Part shown: positions 16,499 to 25,722 of the stretch, one piece after another
How the letters are laid out: the number at the start of each line of letters is the position of its first letter
Position numbering within the stretch: the stretch's first letter is position 1
Assembly (NCBI RefSeq): GCF_023256195.1
Contig: NZ_JAGDWX010000010.1
Span: 86,790 to 150,789, forward strand
DNA length: 64,000 nt
Direction: 5' to 3'
Source: Acidithiobacillus sp.
Lineage (GTDB): Bacteria; Pseudomonadota; Gammaproteobacteria; Acidithiobacillales; Acidithiobacillaceae
Translations under genes and position numbers: made by a program
The notes under the pieces: model-generated
Databases searched by the model: none
What the model saw: only the letters and a program-made list of their open reading frames with translations
Told to the model about the DNA's origin: nothing

Positions 16499-17602
16499 TT
16501 ATCGCTCCACGCGCAAAGGGAATACCGGATGATTGGCCGACGCACTGGGCGGACTGATGGGCATGTCCGGCGCCATGGGGCCCGAAGTGCGTGGGCCGAA
16601 CAGAGCGACCCGCAGCGCTTTCAAGGGATGAGCAAAGGTGTCATTGACCGCCGTCGGCTCGAAACCCGAGTGCACCTGACACTGATCGCATTTGCTGTTA
16701 CGTCCCAGACCGTACTTGTCCCAGGGTGTGGTCTCCATGAGCTCACGGAAACTCTGAGCATAACCCTCGGACACCAGCAGGTAGCAGGGCTTCTGCCAAC
16801 CAAAGATATTACGGGTAGGATTGCCCCAAGGCGTGCACTGGTAATCCTGATTGCCCGCCAGGAAATCCAGGAACAGGCTGGACTGGTTGAACTTCCAGCC
16901 CGCCTTGCGCTCCTTGCCGATGCGGAAGAGATCGCGGAAGAGCTGCCGGGAGGCTTGGCGCTTCATGAATACTTCCTGCTGCGGCGCCCGTTCGTAGTTG
17001 AAGCCGGGCGAGATGGTCACACCCTCGACCCCCAGAGCCTTGCAGTCGTCCAGAAAGGCCGCAATCTCGTCCGCCTGCTCTCCCTGAAACAGAGTACAGT
17101 TCACGGTCACGCGAAAGCCCCGCGCCACCGCCTCGCGAATGGCGTCCGTGGCACGCTGGTAGGTTCCGGGCTGACAGACGGAGCTGTCGTGACGATGCTC
17201 GTTGCCGTCCAGATGCACCGAGAAGGTCAGGTAGGGCGAGGGCTGATAGTCGTCCATCCGCTTTTTCAGTAGGAGGGCGTTGGTGCACAGATAGACGAAG
17301 CGCTTGCGCTGGATGAGCCCCTGGACGATGGCCGGCATCTCCTTGTGAATGAGCGGCTCTCCGCCAGCGATGGAGACGATGGGCGCACCGCACTCCTCGG
17401 CGGCGCCGATGCATTCGTCTACGGACAGGCGCTTGTCCAGGATATCGTCCGGATAGTCGATCTTCCCACACCCGGCACAGGCCAGGTTACAGCGAAAAAG
17501 GGGCTCGAGCATGAGCACCAAGGGATAGCGACGGCGCCGGCGCAGCTTCTGCGCGAGAATGTATCGACCGACCCGATAGCTTTGCACCAAGGGAACACCC
17601 AT
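16499..17602 (-). CDS. hpnH: HpnH, radical SAM adenosylhopane synthase
   Basis: 367 aa from MGVPLVQSYR; an AGGAGAGG site precedes 17602. Attaches 5'-deoxyadenosine to diploptene to give adenosylhopane, the first step of C35 hopanoid side-chain synthesis. The radical SAM cluster motif is CNLACAGC (Cys38, Cys42, Cys45), followed by the SAM-binding GGEPL. A C-terminal cysteine group (CDQCQVHSG) is also present. Separated from the upstream ferritin-like gene by 85 nt holding a TetR-like inverted repeat and a possible -10, so it may have its own promoter. Confidence 0.95.
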   Translation of the reverse strand: MGVPLVQSYRVGRYILAQKLRRRRRYPLVLMLEPLFRCNLACAGCGKIDYPDDILDKRLSVDECIGAAEECGAPIVSIAGGEPLIHKEMPAIVQGLIQRKRFVYLCTNALLLKKRMDDYQPSPYLTFSVHLDGNEHRHDSSVCQPGTYQRATDAIREAVARGFRVTVNCTLFQGEQADEIAAFLDDCKALGVEGVTISPGFNYERAPQQEVFMKRQASRQLFRDLFRIGKERKAGWKFNQSSLFLDFLAGNQDYQCTPWGNPTRNIFGWQKPCYLLVSEGYAQSFRELMETTPWDKYGLGRNSKCDQCQVHSGFEPTAVNDTFAHPLKALRVALFGPRTSGPMAPDMPISPPSASANHPVFPLRVER

Positions 17603-17650
17603 TCTTGCCTCTCCTTTCCGAAGCACTACGACTCAATTGCCGAAACTATA

Positions 17651-17668
17651 ACATACCAAACCGTATGT
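17651..17668 (-). promoter_or_regulatory. TetR-type operator candidate upstream of hpnH
   Basis: ACATAC-N6-GTATGT is a perfect 6-nt inverted repeat with a 6-nt spacer, the architecture of AcrR/TetR-family sites. It lies 48 nt before the hpnH start, just upstream of a -10-like TATAGT on the minus strand. No TetR gene is in the window. Confidence 0.5.
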
Positions 17669-17687
17669 CGACCATGCGGTCAGCCTC

Positions 17688-18530
17688 TCAGGCCGCTCTA
17701 CGCCGCGCCAGAAAGAAGAAGAGAAAATTCGCGATCCGAGGAGCAAGCTTTGGCCGCAGCAGGCGCTCATCGTAGTAGCTGAAGCGCCGCTCGTTCTCCT
17801 GTCGACACAGAGCCAGAAGCTCCGTCAGGCTCATGTCCCGGCTGACCTCTTCGTGGCCGGTGAGGGTAAAATTTTCCGACTCACGCCCACCCAATCCCCG
17901 CGCCGTCTGGATTCGCCCCCATGCCTGCAGCAGGATCACCTGAATGCGCTGGAACTCCAGGACGATGCGCCGATACCAGGGCAATTGCCGGCGATACCAG
18001 GCCAGCCAATTGACGAAGAAGATGATGTGGCGCGCCTCTTCCTGCATGATGGGGTCGAAGATCTTGACCAGCTCCTCCGGGAAGAAACCGGACTTCTTGG
18101 CAGCTGCGAAAAGGCCGAATGCGAAATAGGAGTCCAGACATTCTCCATAGCCCGTGTAGAGGAATTCCCAGTATGGATCGCGGATGGCTGGCGGAGTGGG
18201 CAAGGGCGGGATGGCAATGCCGTAATGCTCCACCAGGGCGCTCAGCAGCTCGGCGTGGCGCCGCTCCTCAAAGCCGTCCAAGGCGACCGCGGCTTTGACC
18301 ACCGGATCCTTCTCGCAGTCCGCCATGTGCTGCACCATGCGCGCGGTGACACTCTCCGTGGCCACTGCCTCACCCCAAAAGGGCAGCGACTTGAGACGCC
18401 GTTCCGCTGCAGGATCCAGCTCCGGCCAAACAATGCGTCGCGGGTCGAATTCGATGTGCGTGTCGTGAAAAAATCGGCAAAAAAGATCCCTGTGACTCGA
18501 TGGAGTCATCTCGGCCGATGCTGCCGTCAT
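17688..18530 (-). CDS. Ferritin-like di-iron protein of the hopanoid operon
   Basis: 280 aa from MTAASAEMT. The start overlaps the hpnL stop (ATGA), which fixes it; a longer frame running to 19463 lies inside hpnL. Two ExxH pairs typical of di-iron four-helix bundles are present: EERRHAELL near residue 97 and EEARHIIFF near residue 166. Upstream glutamates and the length resemble di-iron oxygenases or desaturases more than storage ferritins. No signal peptide. Placed between hpnL and hpnH, it is likely part of hopanoid metabolism, possibly a hydroxylase or desaturase of the polycycle or side chain; the substrate is unknown. Confidence 0.72.
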   Translation of the reverse strand: MTAASAEMTPSSHRDLFCRFFHDTHIEFDPRRIVWPELDPAAERRLKSLPFWGEAVATESVTARMVQHMADCEKDPVVKAAVALDGFEERRHAELLSALVEHYGIAIPPLPTPPAIRDPYWEFLYTGYGECLDSYFAFGLFAAAKKSGFFPEELVKIFDPIMQEEARHIIFFVNWLAWYRRQLPWYRRIVLEFQRIQVILLQAWGRIQTARGLGGRESENFTLTGHEEVSRDMSLTELLALCRQENERRFSYYDERLLRPKLAPRIANFLFFFLARRRAA

Positions 18531-19543
18531 ATCACACCCTCCCTGGAAGCGTCCTGTCCTTGCCATCTCTGCTGCCACCGCTGGCTCTCGTAAATATACC
18601 AAGAACCCAACAGTGGCACACCCAAAACGAGCTCGCGCAGGCGGCGAGCGAGGGAAAAAGCCAAGGCCAGATCCGGGCCGATGCCTACGGCTGCACCCAA
18701 CAGCAGAAAGCCGCCCTCCTGAACACCCAGCCCTCCCGGCACAAAGAAGGCCGCACTGCGCAAAGCCTGCCCGAGACTCTCTAGAAGTACCGCCGACCAC
18801 AACGGAATGGGGTTTCCGAGCAGCCAGAATGTCAGCCACACTTCCAGGGCGCCTGCAAAAAGGCCCGATAGCTGCCAGAAATTGGCCCACAGCAATGCCC
18901 AACGCCGGCTGTAGATACGCTGGATCTCCGCATCCAGATGCTCGAGGTCGACCACGCGCATCAACCATTGGTCGGCGTCGAGAAAGCGACGTAGGACCGA
19001 CTGAAAGCGCGCGAAGAGCCGGCCACGGCTCTGCAACCAAAAGACGGTCCCGACCGCTGGTATGGCCGCGACCAGAAACCAGAGTGTGTAGTGGAGGATC
19101 TGACGATCGGCGACGGTCGCCAGCAGAATGACGAGACCCACCAGAGTGAATAACAGTTGGCTGGCGAGAGTCAGGCTGACCTCCACCAGCACGCTGGCCG
19201 CAGCGGTATAGATGGGCACACCGGACTTGCCCAACAAGCGTACCCCCAGCACCTCCCCACCGATGCGAGCTACAGGCAACAGCGCATTGACGGCCTCCCG
19301 CAACAAGGCGAGCCAGGTCAGGAAGAGCCGGGAGGTCCGCCCCGGACTGTCGAGGAGCCAGCGCCAACTGAGGGCGTCCAGAAAGATGGGCACGACGTGT
19401 ACCAGCGGCAGCAGAAGCAACAGCCATCCAGCACGATGCAGCAGGGCAAAGATCTGGTGCCAACCCTCCGCCCGCAAGAGGTAGACGGTAAATCCGAGCC
19501 CGACCAGGAAGCTCAGCAGGGTCAGGATTTTCCCCCGCTGCAT
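18527..19543 (-). CDS. hpnL: HpnL, LPG-synthase-TM/UPF0104-like hopanoid-cluster membrane protein
   Basis: 338 aa with about eight membrane segments and the UPF0104/AglD-like pattern: [10 protein letters not shown] near the second loop, [19 protein letters not shown], and the late motif [13 protein letters not shown] that marks this family. HpnL is a frequent hopanoid-cluster member of unsettled function, suspected in lipid flipping or trafficking. Starts 4 nt after hpnN ends and overlaps the di-iron gene by 4 nt. Confidence 0.88.
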   Translation of the reverse strand: MQRGKILTLLSFLVGLGFTVYLLRAEGWHQIFALLHRAGWLLLLLPLVHVVPIFLDALSWRWLLDSPGRTSRLFLTWLALLREAVNALLPVARIGGEVLGVRLLGKSGVPIYTAAASVLVEVSLTLASQLLFTLVGLVILLATVADRQILHYTLWFLVAAIPAVGTVFWLQSRGRLFARFQSVLRRFLDADQWLMRVVDLEHLDAEIQRIYSRRWALLWANFWQLSGLFAGALEVWLTFWLLGNPIPLWSAVLLESLGQALRSAAFFVPGGLGVQEGGFLLLGAAVGIGPDLALAFSLARRLRELVLGVPLLGSWYIYESQRWQQRWQGQDASREGVI

Positions 19544-19547
19544 GGGC

Positions 19548-22271
19548 TCAACTCCCCTCGTCCGCGGCCATCCCCTCTTCCTGCGGCGAATGGGTAAAGA
19601 TCAGCAGCAGGGCCGGTAGAACCACCAGGATGGAGAGCAGCACCATGGCCAGAGCAAGGCTCAGGGCCTTTCCCAGACTGGCCATTCCGGGATCGCTGGA
19701 GAGGGCGAGGCTGCCAAAGGCGCTCAAGGTGGTCAGGCCGCTGAAGAATACCGCCATGGGAGTAGAGGTCTGCAGCAGATGGGCGACGTCCACCCCGCTG
19801 CGCCAGCGCAGTACCAGGTAGATGGCAAAGGCAACACCAAGGCCGATGAGCAGTGGCAGAACGATGATATTTCCCAGATTGAAGCTGAGCCCGAACAGGG
19901 ACATGGCAGCGACGGTAAAGAGTGCCGCCAGCATCAACGGTCCCATGATCAGCAGCATGTCGCGATAACGGCGCAGGGCAAGCAGGAGCAGCAGGCTTAT
20001 ACTGATCAACGCCGTGAAGGTAGCTTGACGAAAGGCCGAGAGCACCGCCTCACCACCCTCGATGAGCATCACCGGTGTTCCCACGGCATCCGGCACGACC
20101 CGCTGAACCGAACGCACGAATTCCAGCATCTTGCGATTGCTGTCCAGATTTTCCTTGGGGAACACCTCGACCCGAGCCTGCCCGCGAGCGTTCAGGTAAC
20201 GTTCCCGTAGATCCTTGGGCAAGGTATCCACGGTCACCGGAGATGCCATGAGCGCCTCTCCCAGTTTCTTCAGCTCACCGGGCAGGGTCCCCAGCACACT
20301 CTCCTGCAGCGCCTGGATGCGTGCAGGATCCTGGCGCGCTGCGGGCAGGAAGCGGGCGAGACTTGCGGACAGCTGCCGAGCGGCGATCAGCTCGGCAGAG
20401 GGTTTGGATCCTTTCGACGCGTCCGTATCGCGATGGATGAGTTCCTGCAGCTTCGTCTGCAGCTTTTCCAGATCCGCTAGGCTTTTCTGATCGTCGGGGC
20501 GGGTCAAGGTAGCGGGCATGAGCAAGGAAAAGGGCGGTACGAGAATCTGCAGATTCTGCAGAATCGCCAACTTGGCCGGCTGATCCTTGGGAATGTAGCT
20601 ATCGATGGTGAGGGTACGCGCCACGGTGGGCACGCTGTCCAGACGCCGGGCGGTGGCCAGGGCGCCGGCAAGGTTGGGGCGCAGCACTTCAATGCGGTAG
20701 GGAGCGGTGTCGGGGTCAGCCAGTAGGGACTCGAACACCCGCACCCCCTCCGCCTTCTTGTCGATCATGTGCAAGGGATTGAAATCGAAGGATACCCGTA
20801 GGGCCGCCGGGATGGCGGCAAGGGCCAGCAGGACCACGGCCCCCAGGACCCAGTAGGCGTAACGGTGGATGGGGTGCCGGGCCAGGGTCGGCACCTTGCG
20901 GAAGTGCGGATAGGTGACCCGCCGCAACGAACTTGCCGATATGGGCCAGGCGGTCAGGATGGCCGGCACCATGGTGATGGTCAAGAACAGGGCAATGAGC
21001 ATGCTGCCCCCGGAGACGAGTCCGAGATCGACGATACCGGCGTAGGTCGTGGGCACGAAGGCAAAAAAACTCAAGGCCGCAGCCACCGCCGCCAGGGTCA
21101 GGGCAGCGCCGATGCCACGGGTCACCAAGCTTATGGCCTCGCGATGCGGCGCCCCGTTGAAGAGCTCCTCGCGGTAGCGCATGCAGAACTGGATGCCGAA
21201 ATCCACGCCCAGACCGACGAAGAGTATGGCGAAAGCGATGGATATCAGATTGAAGGGACCGATGAAGAAGAGCGCCCATGCGGTCGTGAACGCAATCCCA
21301 CTGATCAGGCTGACGAATACCGCAGTCACCAGCCGCACCGAGCGCAGGGCGATGCTGACCAGCAGTATCTCCAGAATGAAGGTCAGGATCAGCGAGAAGG
21401 CGGCACCGTGACTCACCGTCTGCAGCTGCTCTGCGTCCAGCACGGCGGAGCCCGTGATACCCACCTGCACGCCATGGGCCGGGTCCAGCTGCAGCGAGTG
21501 CAGGCCGGCCCGCAGGCTATGGATGGCGGCTGCGGCAGGCTCCAGAGCCTGGTAGTTCATTGCCGGCTGGATGATGACGAAGCGTTTGCTCGGCCCAAGA
21601 TCGCCGAGCTTGCCACCCATGAGCTCGGCCCAGGACACGGTATAGGGCTTGCCTTGCAGGTTGGCGAGGATGGCACCGTTCAGTGCGCCGTAGACCTTGG
21701 TCAGGCCGCTGAGAGAGCTACCACCGGAGAGCTCGTGGTCAATGGCCTGGGAGAGCAAGGTGCTGAGACCACCGATGCTGGGGTCTGCGGAAAGGCGGGC
21801 GATGAGGGGCTGTGCGTCGGTGATCCGTTTGGCGAATTCCTCTACCTGCGCCGTCGGCAGATACAGCAGACCATTGCGCCGAAAGAAGGATCCACCCCCC
21901 GGCACGTAGACCTGGGGGAATGTCTCGCGATGGGCTCGCAGCCAGCCCTCCAGACGGTCCACCGCATCGTCCGTAGCGCTGCGACTCTGCCCCTGAATGA
22001 CCACGACGATGCTGTCGTGATCCTGGGGGAAGGCCTTTTTGTAGGCGGCTTCACGCTGTTGGAAAGGGAGATCGCGCGACAAGGCGTTGCTGGTATCGGT
22101 ATTGATGGCAAAATGGCCGACCACGAAGTACACCGACGCCGCCAGTGCCACGAGAAAAAACAACAGGACGGCGCCGGAGAAACGCACACAGCCATCCACT
22201 ATGGTCACGAGCAAGCGACCGTAGGCCTTGCCCAGGCGCTCGAGAAATCTATCGGCAGCCGGAAAAATCAC
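19548..22271 (-). CDS. hpnN: HpnN, RND-family hopanoid transporter
   Basis: About 907 aa. I chose the GTG at 22271 (VIFPAADRF), which overlaps the hpnK stop by 23 nt; the frame is open to 22316, so the exact start is uncertain. MMPL/RND architecture: one N-terminal helix, a large periplasmic loop, a helix bundle (about residues 260-420), a second loop, and a final bundle (about 760-890). HpnN carries hopanoids from the inner to the outer membrane in Burkholderia and Rhodopseudomonas. In the operon it lies between hpnK and hpnL. Confidence 0.93.
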   Translation of the reverse strand: MIFPAADRFLERLGKAYGRLLVTIVDGCVRFSGAVLLFFLVALAASVYFVVGHFAINTDTSNALSRDLPFQQREAAYKKAFPQDHDSIVVVIQGQSRSATDDAVDRLEGWLRAHRETFPQVYVPGGGSFFRRNGLLYLPTAQVEEFAKRITDAQPLIARLSADPSIGGLSTLLSQAIDHELSGGSSLSGLTKVYGALNGAILANLQGKPYTVSWAELMGGKLGDLGPSKRFVIIQPAMNYQALEPAAAAIHSLRAGLHSLQLDPAHGVQVGITGSAVLDAEQLQTVSHGAAFSLILTFILEILLVSIALRSVRLVTAVFVSLISGIAFTTAWALFFIGPFNLISIAFAILFVGLGVDFGIQFCMRYREELFNGAPHREAISLVTRGIGAALTLAAVAAALSFFAFVPTTYAGIVDLGLVSGGSMLIALFLTITMVPAILTAWPISASSLRRVTYPHFRKVPTLARHPIHRYAYWVLGAVVLLALAAIPAALRVSFDFNPLHMIDKKAEGVRVFESLLADPDTAPYRIEVLRPNLAGALATARRLDSVPTVARTLTIDSYIPKDQPAKLAILQNLQILVPPFSLLMPATLTRPDDQKSLADLEKLQTKLQELIHRDTDASKGSKPSAELIAARQLSASLARFLPAARQDPARIQALQESVLGTLPGELKKLGEALMASPVTVDTLPKDLRERYLNARGQARVEVFPKENLDSNRKMLEFVRSVQRVVPDAVGTPVMLIEGGEAVLSAFRQATFTALISISLLLLLALRRYRDMLLIMGPLMLAALFTVAAMSLFGLSFNLGNIIVLPLLIGLGVAFAIYLVLRWRSGVDVAHLLQTSTPMAVFFSGLTTLSAFGSLALSSDPGMASLGKALSLALAMVLLSILVVLPALLLIFTHSPQEEGMAADEGS

Positions 22272-23133
22272 GGAAGCTCCCGCGGACGAAGTGGGCCTCG
22301 TCCAGATAGCTGGCAAGGTCCGGATTCAACAGGGATTGCCACTCGGCCACCGGCCGATAGTGGGGCATGAGTTGCTGCAGCAGAGGTGTCTGACGACTGG
22401 CCGGGTGGAAGTAGACCTCCGCCAGCACGCCATCGGGCAGACACTGCAAGGCACGCGACAGGGCCATGCTATCCATACGTCCGGTGGCCTGCAGGCCCAC
22501 CAGAACCTCGTTGCAGGCCATGCCCGCGGCGTGAATCTGGCGCCGCATGCGACGCACCCAGGGGCTCAGCAACAGCGCTCCCAGGCTGTCCTGCCAGGAG
22601 AGCTTTTCCATGCAACGTTTGAGCGGGAGCGGCTCCCAGGGCAGCCGCACCCAGCCGAGACCGTAGTCCTTGCCGATGTCCAGCAGCAGGCGCAGCACCG
22701 TCGGATGCACGTGCAGGTGCTTGTGGGCATTGGCGTGGTCCAGGGGCAGACCCGTGGCCGCGAAAGCCTCGAACTGGGCGCGGATCTCCGCTGCGAGCTG
22801 CCGGCGCACGCGCGGCAGAAAAAAATAACGAACCCCACGGCGCCATAGGTCGGCGGCAAAACGGCCCTGTGCGTCCACCAGATCCGGTACGGCCTTGGCC
22901 GGAAGCGTCGGCACTCCGTCCACCAGGGTCAGATGCAGCCCAACCCCAAGGCCCGGGAGCCGCCGCGCCCGCGCTACGGCATCGGCGGCCGCCGGCGCCG
23001 ACACCATCAGGCTGGTACTGGTGAGCAGACCATCCCGAAATGCCGACTCCACGGCCTCATTGACGGCCACATCCAGACCGAAGTCATCGGCATTGAAGAC
23101 GATACGCCGAGGGGCGAGGCTGGCGGCACTCAA
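22249..23133 (-). CDS. hpnK: HpnK, YdjC-family deacetylase
   Basis: 294 aa. YdjC/ChbG fold: FNADDFGLD near residues 13-21 holds the metal Asp pair, GVGLHLTLVDG and DHANAHKHLHVHP supply metal histidines, and EVYFHPA sits near the C-terminus. In the hopanoid pathway HpnK removes the N-acetyl group from acetylglucosaminyl bacteriohopanetetrol. The start overlaps the hpnJ stop by 4 nt. Confidence 0.93.
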   Translation of the reverse strand: MSAASLAPRRIVFNADDFGLDVAVNEAVESAFRDGLLTSTSLMVSAPAAADAVARARRLPGLGVGLHLTLVDGVPTLPAKAVPDLVDAQGRFAADLWRRGVRYFFLPRVRRQLAAEIRAQFEAFAATGLPLDHANAHKHLHVHPTVLRLLLDIGKDYGLGWVRLPWEPLPLKRCMEKLSWQDSLGALLLSPWVRRMRRQIHAAGMACNEVLVGLQATGRMDSMALSRALQCLPDGVLAEVYFHPASRQTPLLQQLMPHYRPVAEWQSLLNPDLASYLDEAHFVRGSFRDFSGCR

Positions 23134-24557
23134 CCGTGGCGCTGACGCAGGAAACGGACGAATTCCACACCTTCCCGCAGACGCCGTTTCATCATCTGCG
23201 AGCTGCGGAGCATCTCACCGGTGATCTCGGCAATCTTGCCGGCACGGAAGTAGAAGCGCTTGTACATCACCTCGACCGAATCGAAAATCTCGGTGTGGTT
23301 GAGATGGGGGTAGCTCATGGGGCTGATCTGCACCCCCCGATCATTGACCAGGTGCGCCTCGTCCTCGTCCGTGAGCCAGCCTTCCTGCTTGGCCTGATTG
23401 TAGAGATAGGTTCCGGGATAGGGCGCCGCCAGCGACACCTGGATGGTGTGCGGATTGATCTCTTTGGCAAAATCGATGGTCTTCTGGATGGTTTCCCGCG
23501 TCTCTCCGGGCAGGCCGAGGATGAAGGTGCCGTGGATGGTGATGCCCAGTTCGTGGCAATCCTTGGTGAACTTGCGCGCCGCTTCGACCTTCAGCCCCTT
23601 CTTGATGTTGTTGAGGATCTGCTGGTCTCCGGACTCATAGCCGACCAGCAGCAGGCGCAACCCGTTGTCGCGCAGGACCTTGAGGGTCTCGTAAGGCACA
23701 TTGGCCTTGGCATTGCAGGACCAGGTCACCCCCAGCTTGCCCAGGCCGCGCGCGATTTCCTCCGCCCGCGGACGATCGTCGGTGAAGGTGTCGTCGTCGA
23801 AGAAGATCTCCTGGACCTGTGGAAAATGCTTCTGGATGTAGCGCACTTCCTCGATCACGTTGGCGGCACTGCGGGTGCGATAGCGGTGCCCGCCCACGGT
23901 CTGCGGCCAGAGGCAGAAGGTGCACTGGGACCGACAACCGCGCCCGGTGTAAAAAGAGATATAGGGGTGCTTGAGATAACCGATGAAGTAATCCTCGATC
24001 CGCAGATCCCGCTTGTAGACCTCGGACACAAAAGGCAAGGCGTCCATATCCTCGATCATGGCGCGGTCGGGATTACCGATAATGCGTCCGTCGGCATCGC
24101 GGTAGTGGATGCCGTCCACCTCCGCCAGAGGACGCCCTTCGGCAATCTCCTTGAGCGTGTAGTCGAACTCTTCGCGGGCGACGAAATCGATGGCCGGCGA
24201 TGCCTGCAGGGACTCTTCGGGCTCTACCGCCACCTTGGCGCCCACGAGGCCGATGCGCATGTGTGGATAGTGCGCCTTGAGGGTCTCGGCCATTCGCAGG
24301 TCCGAGGGAAAAGAAGGGGTACTGGTGTGGATGATGCAGAGTTCGTAGTCTTTGGCCACCCGCAGGGTTTCTTCGACGCTGACGTCGGCAGGCGGAGCGT
24401 CCAGCAAGCGGCTCCCGGGAATCATAGCCGCCGGCTGCGCCAGCCAAGTGGGGAACCAGAAAGAACGGATCTCCCGCTTGGCTTGGTAACGCGAGCCCGC
24501 ACCGCCATCGAAGCCTTCAAAGGATGGCGCCTGCAAAAATAGGGTCTTCATGGTCAT
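23130..24557 (-). CDS. hpnJ: HpnJ, B12-binding-type radical SAM enzyme
   Basis: 475 aa. The ATG at 24557 overlaps the hpnI stop (ATGA); a second in-frame ATG two codons later (MKTLFLQAP) is an alternative. There is an N-terminal cobalamin-binding-like domain, then the radical SAM motif CRSQCTFC within GRGCRSQCTFCLWP near residue 207. HpnJ converts the glucosamine ring to cyclitol ether in bacteriohopanetetrol cyclitol ether synthesis. Together with hpnI and hpnK it predicts that this organism makes cyclitol-ether hopanoids. Confidence 0.93.
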   Translation of the reverse strand: MTMKTLFLQAPSFEGFDGGAGSRYQAKREIRSFWFPTWLAQPAAMIPGSRLLDAPPADVSVEETLRVAKDYELCIIHTSTPSFPSDLRMAETLKAHYPHMRIGLVGAKVAVEPEESLQASPAIDFVAREEFDYTLKEIAEGRPLAEVDGIHYRDADGRIIGNPDRAMIEDMDALPFVSEVYKRDLRIEDYFIGYLKHPYISFYTGRGCRSQCTFCLWPQTVGGHRYRTRSAANVIEEVRYIQKHFPQVQEIFFDDDTFTDDRPRAEEIARGLGKLGVTWSCNAKANVPYETLKVLRDNGLRLLLVGYESGDQQILNNIKKGLKVEAARKFTKDCHELGITIHGTFILGLPGETRETIQKTIDFAKEINPHTIQVSLAAPYPGTYLYNQAKQEGWLTDEDEAHLVNDRGVQISPMSYPHLNHTEIFDSVEVMYKRFYFRAGKIAEITGEMLRSSQMMKRRLREGVEFVRFLRQRHG

Positions 24558-25720
24558 CGTTCCACTCCGTCTCCGCCACGCATGCGACCGTGGCTGTCGT
24601 AGGCAAAGTCACCGCCCCGCCAGTATACCCGGCGAGAGATCCAAGCCTCGGCCCAGATCACCAGGGCAAGCATGTCGCCGAGCCATACCGCCGCGGGCGG
24701 CAAGGGATTTTTGAGCTGCTTCGCAATCGCCCTATGGTACACGAGCCTCAGCGTGAGAACCACAGGAATGAGGCTCCAGCCCGGCCAGCCGAGCCAGGGC
24801 GCGAGCAGCACCGTCAACGGCCCGGGATAGCTGAGAAAGGAAAAGGCGTGCCCCAGCGGCTGTACCGAACGGGTGGTGCGCGCCCAGCGCAGGGCGTGGC
24901 GGTGAAAATCCCGAAAGCTGGCCTCCGCCACCTGCGTATCCACCACATAATCCGACAGCGCTATGCGCTTGCCCTGGGCGCGAACACAGGCGCCCAGGGC
25001 GTAGTCGTCGGCGAGACTATCGGCAATGGCCCGCCAACCCCCGCAGCGCTCCAAGGTGTCGCGGCCAAGGGCCATGGTGGCACCGGCGCAATAAATGGTC
25101 GGACCGAGGCGGGTAGCGGTCAACACCGAAGGCAGGAAAAGCTCCTGAATCTGTACCGCCAGTACCCTGGACCAGAAACGCTGGTCCGGCCGCGGGCGGT
25201 AGAGGCAGGTCACGAGACCCACTTCGGGATCCTGCAAAGGAGCGACGACGTGACGCAGATAGTCCGGCCCGACGACGATGTCGGCATCCTGGATCACCAG
25301 ACATTCGGCAAGACCGAGCGTGCTTATCCCGGCCAGATTGTTCACCTTGGGATTGCTGCCCAGCCGACAGTCGTGCAGGTGCCAGTACAGCGGCAGCTCC
25401 GGATGCTGCTGCCGCAGCGCTTCCAGCACGGAGATGGCAGGGTCCGCAGGGCGCTGTACACCGCAGAGCAGCGTATAGCGGGGATAGTTCTGGCGCGCCG
25501 CCGCCAGGATCGAGGTGCCGAGACCGGGCTCGGCATCGTGCAGGGGTTTCAGCAGGCTCACCCTCGGCCAGGACGACACCTCGGGAGCTCTGCCATCGTC
25601 CATCTCCTTCAGATGCGGCCGCCAGCGCCACAGCGAAATCCAGGCCAGACCCCAGTAGACGAAGCTTGCGACCAGCAGGAATGCGCACAGCAGCTGCCAG
25701 ATACCCCACCAGCCGGACAT
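24554..25720 (-). CDS. hpnI: HpnI, hopanoid glycosyltransferase
   Basis: 388 aa, ceramide-glucosyltransferase-like GT family 21. An N-terminal membrane helix is followed by the GT domain (SLLKPLHDAEPGL, IQDADIVVGPDYL with the D-x-D-type metal site, and HALRWARTTR as the Q/RxxRW-like motif), then C-terminal membrane segments. It adds N-acetylglucosamine to bacteriohopanetetrol, the step before HpnK. Two nt separate it from hpnA and it overlaps hpnJ by 4 nt. Confidence 0.93.
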   Translation of the reverse strand: MSGWWGIWQLLCAFLLVASFVYWGLAWISLWRWRPHLKEMDDGRAPEVSSWPRVSLLKPLHDAEPGLGTSILAAARQNYPRYTLLCGVQRPADPAISVLEALRQQHPELPLYWHLHDCRLGSNPKVNNLAGISTLGLAECLVIQDADIVVGPDYLRHVVAPLQDPEVGLVTCLYRPRPDQRFWSRVLAVQIQELFLPSVLTATRLGPTIYCAGATMALGRDTLERCGGWRAIADSLADDYALGACVRAQGKRIALSDYVVDTQVAEASFRDFHRHALRWARTTRSVQPLGHAFSFLSYPGPLTVLLAPWLGWPGWSLIPVVLTLRLVYHRAIAKQLKNPLPPAAVWLGDMLALVIWAEAWISRRVYWRGGDFAYDSHGRMRGGDGVER

Positions 25721-25722
25721 GC

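Noticed and set aside
17688..19463. 591-codon frame suggesting a fusion of hpnL with the di-iron gene
   Set aside because: The upstream part is hpnL read in the wrong frame; the di-iron gene starts at 18530 with an ATGA overlap.
20865..24542. Long plus-strand frames (20865-22370 and 23136-24542)
   Set aside because: Antisense shadows of hpnN and hpnJ, whose minus-strand products are well recognised.
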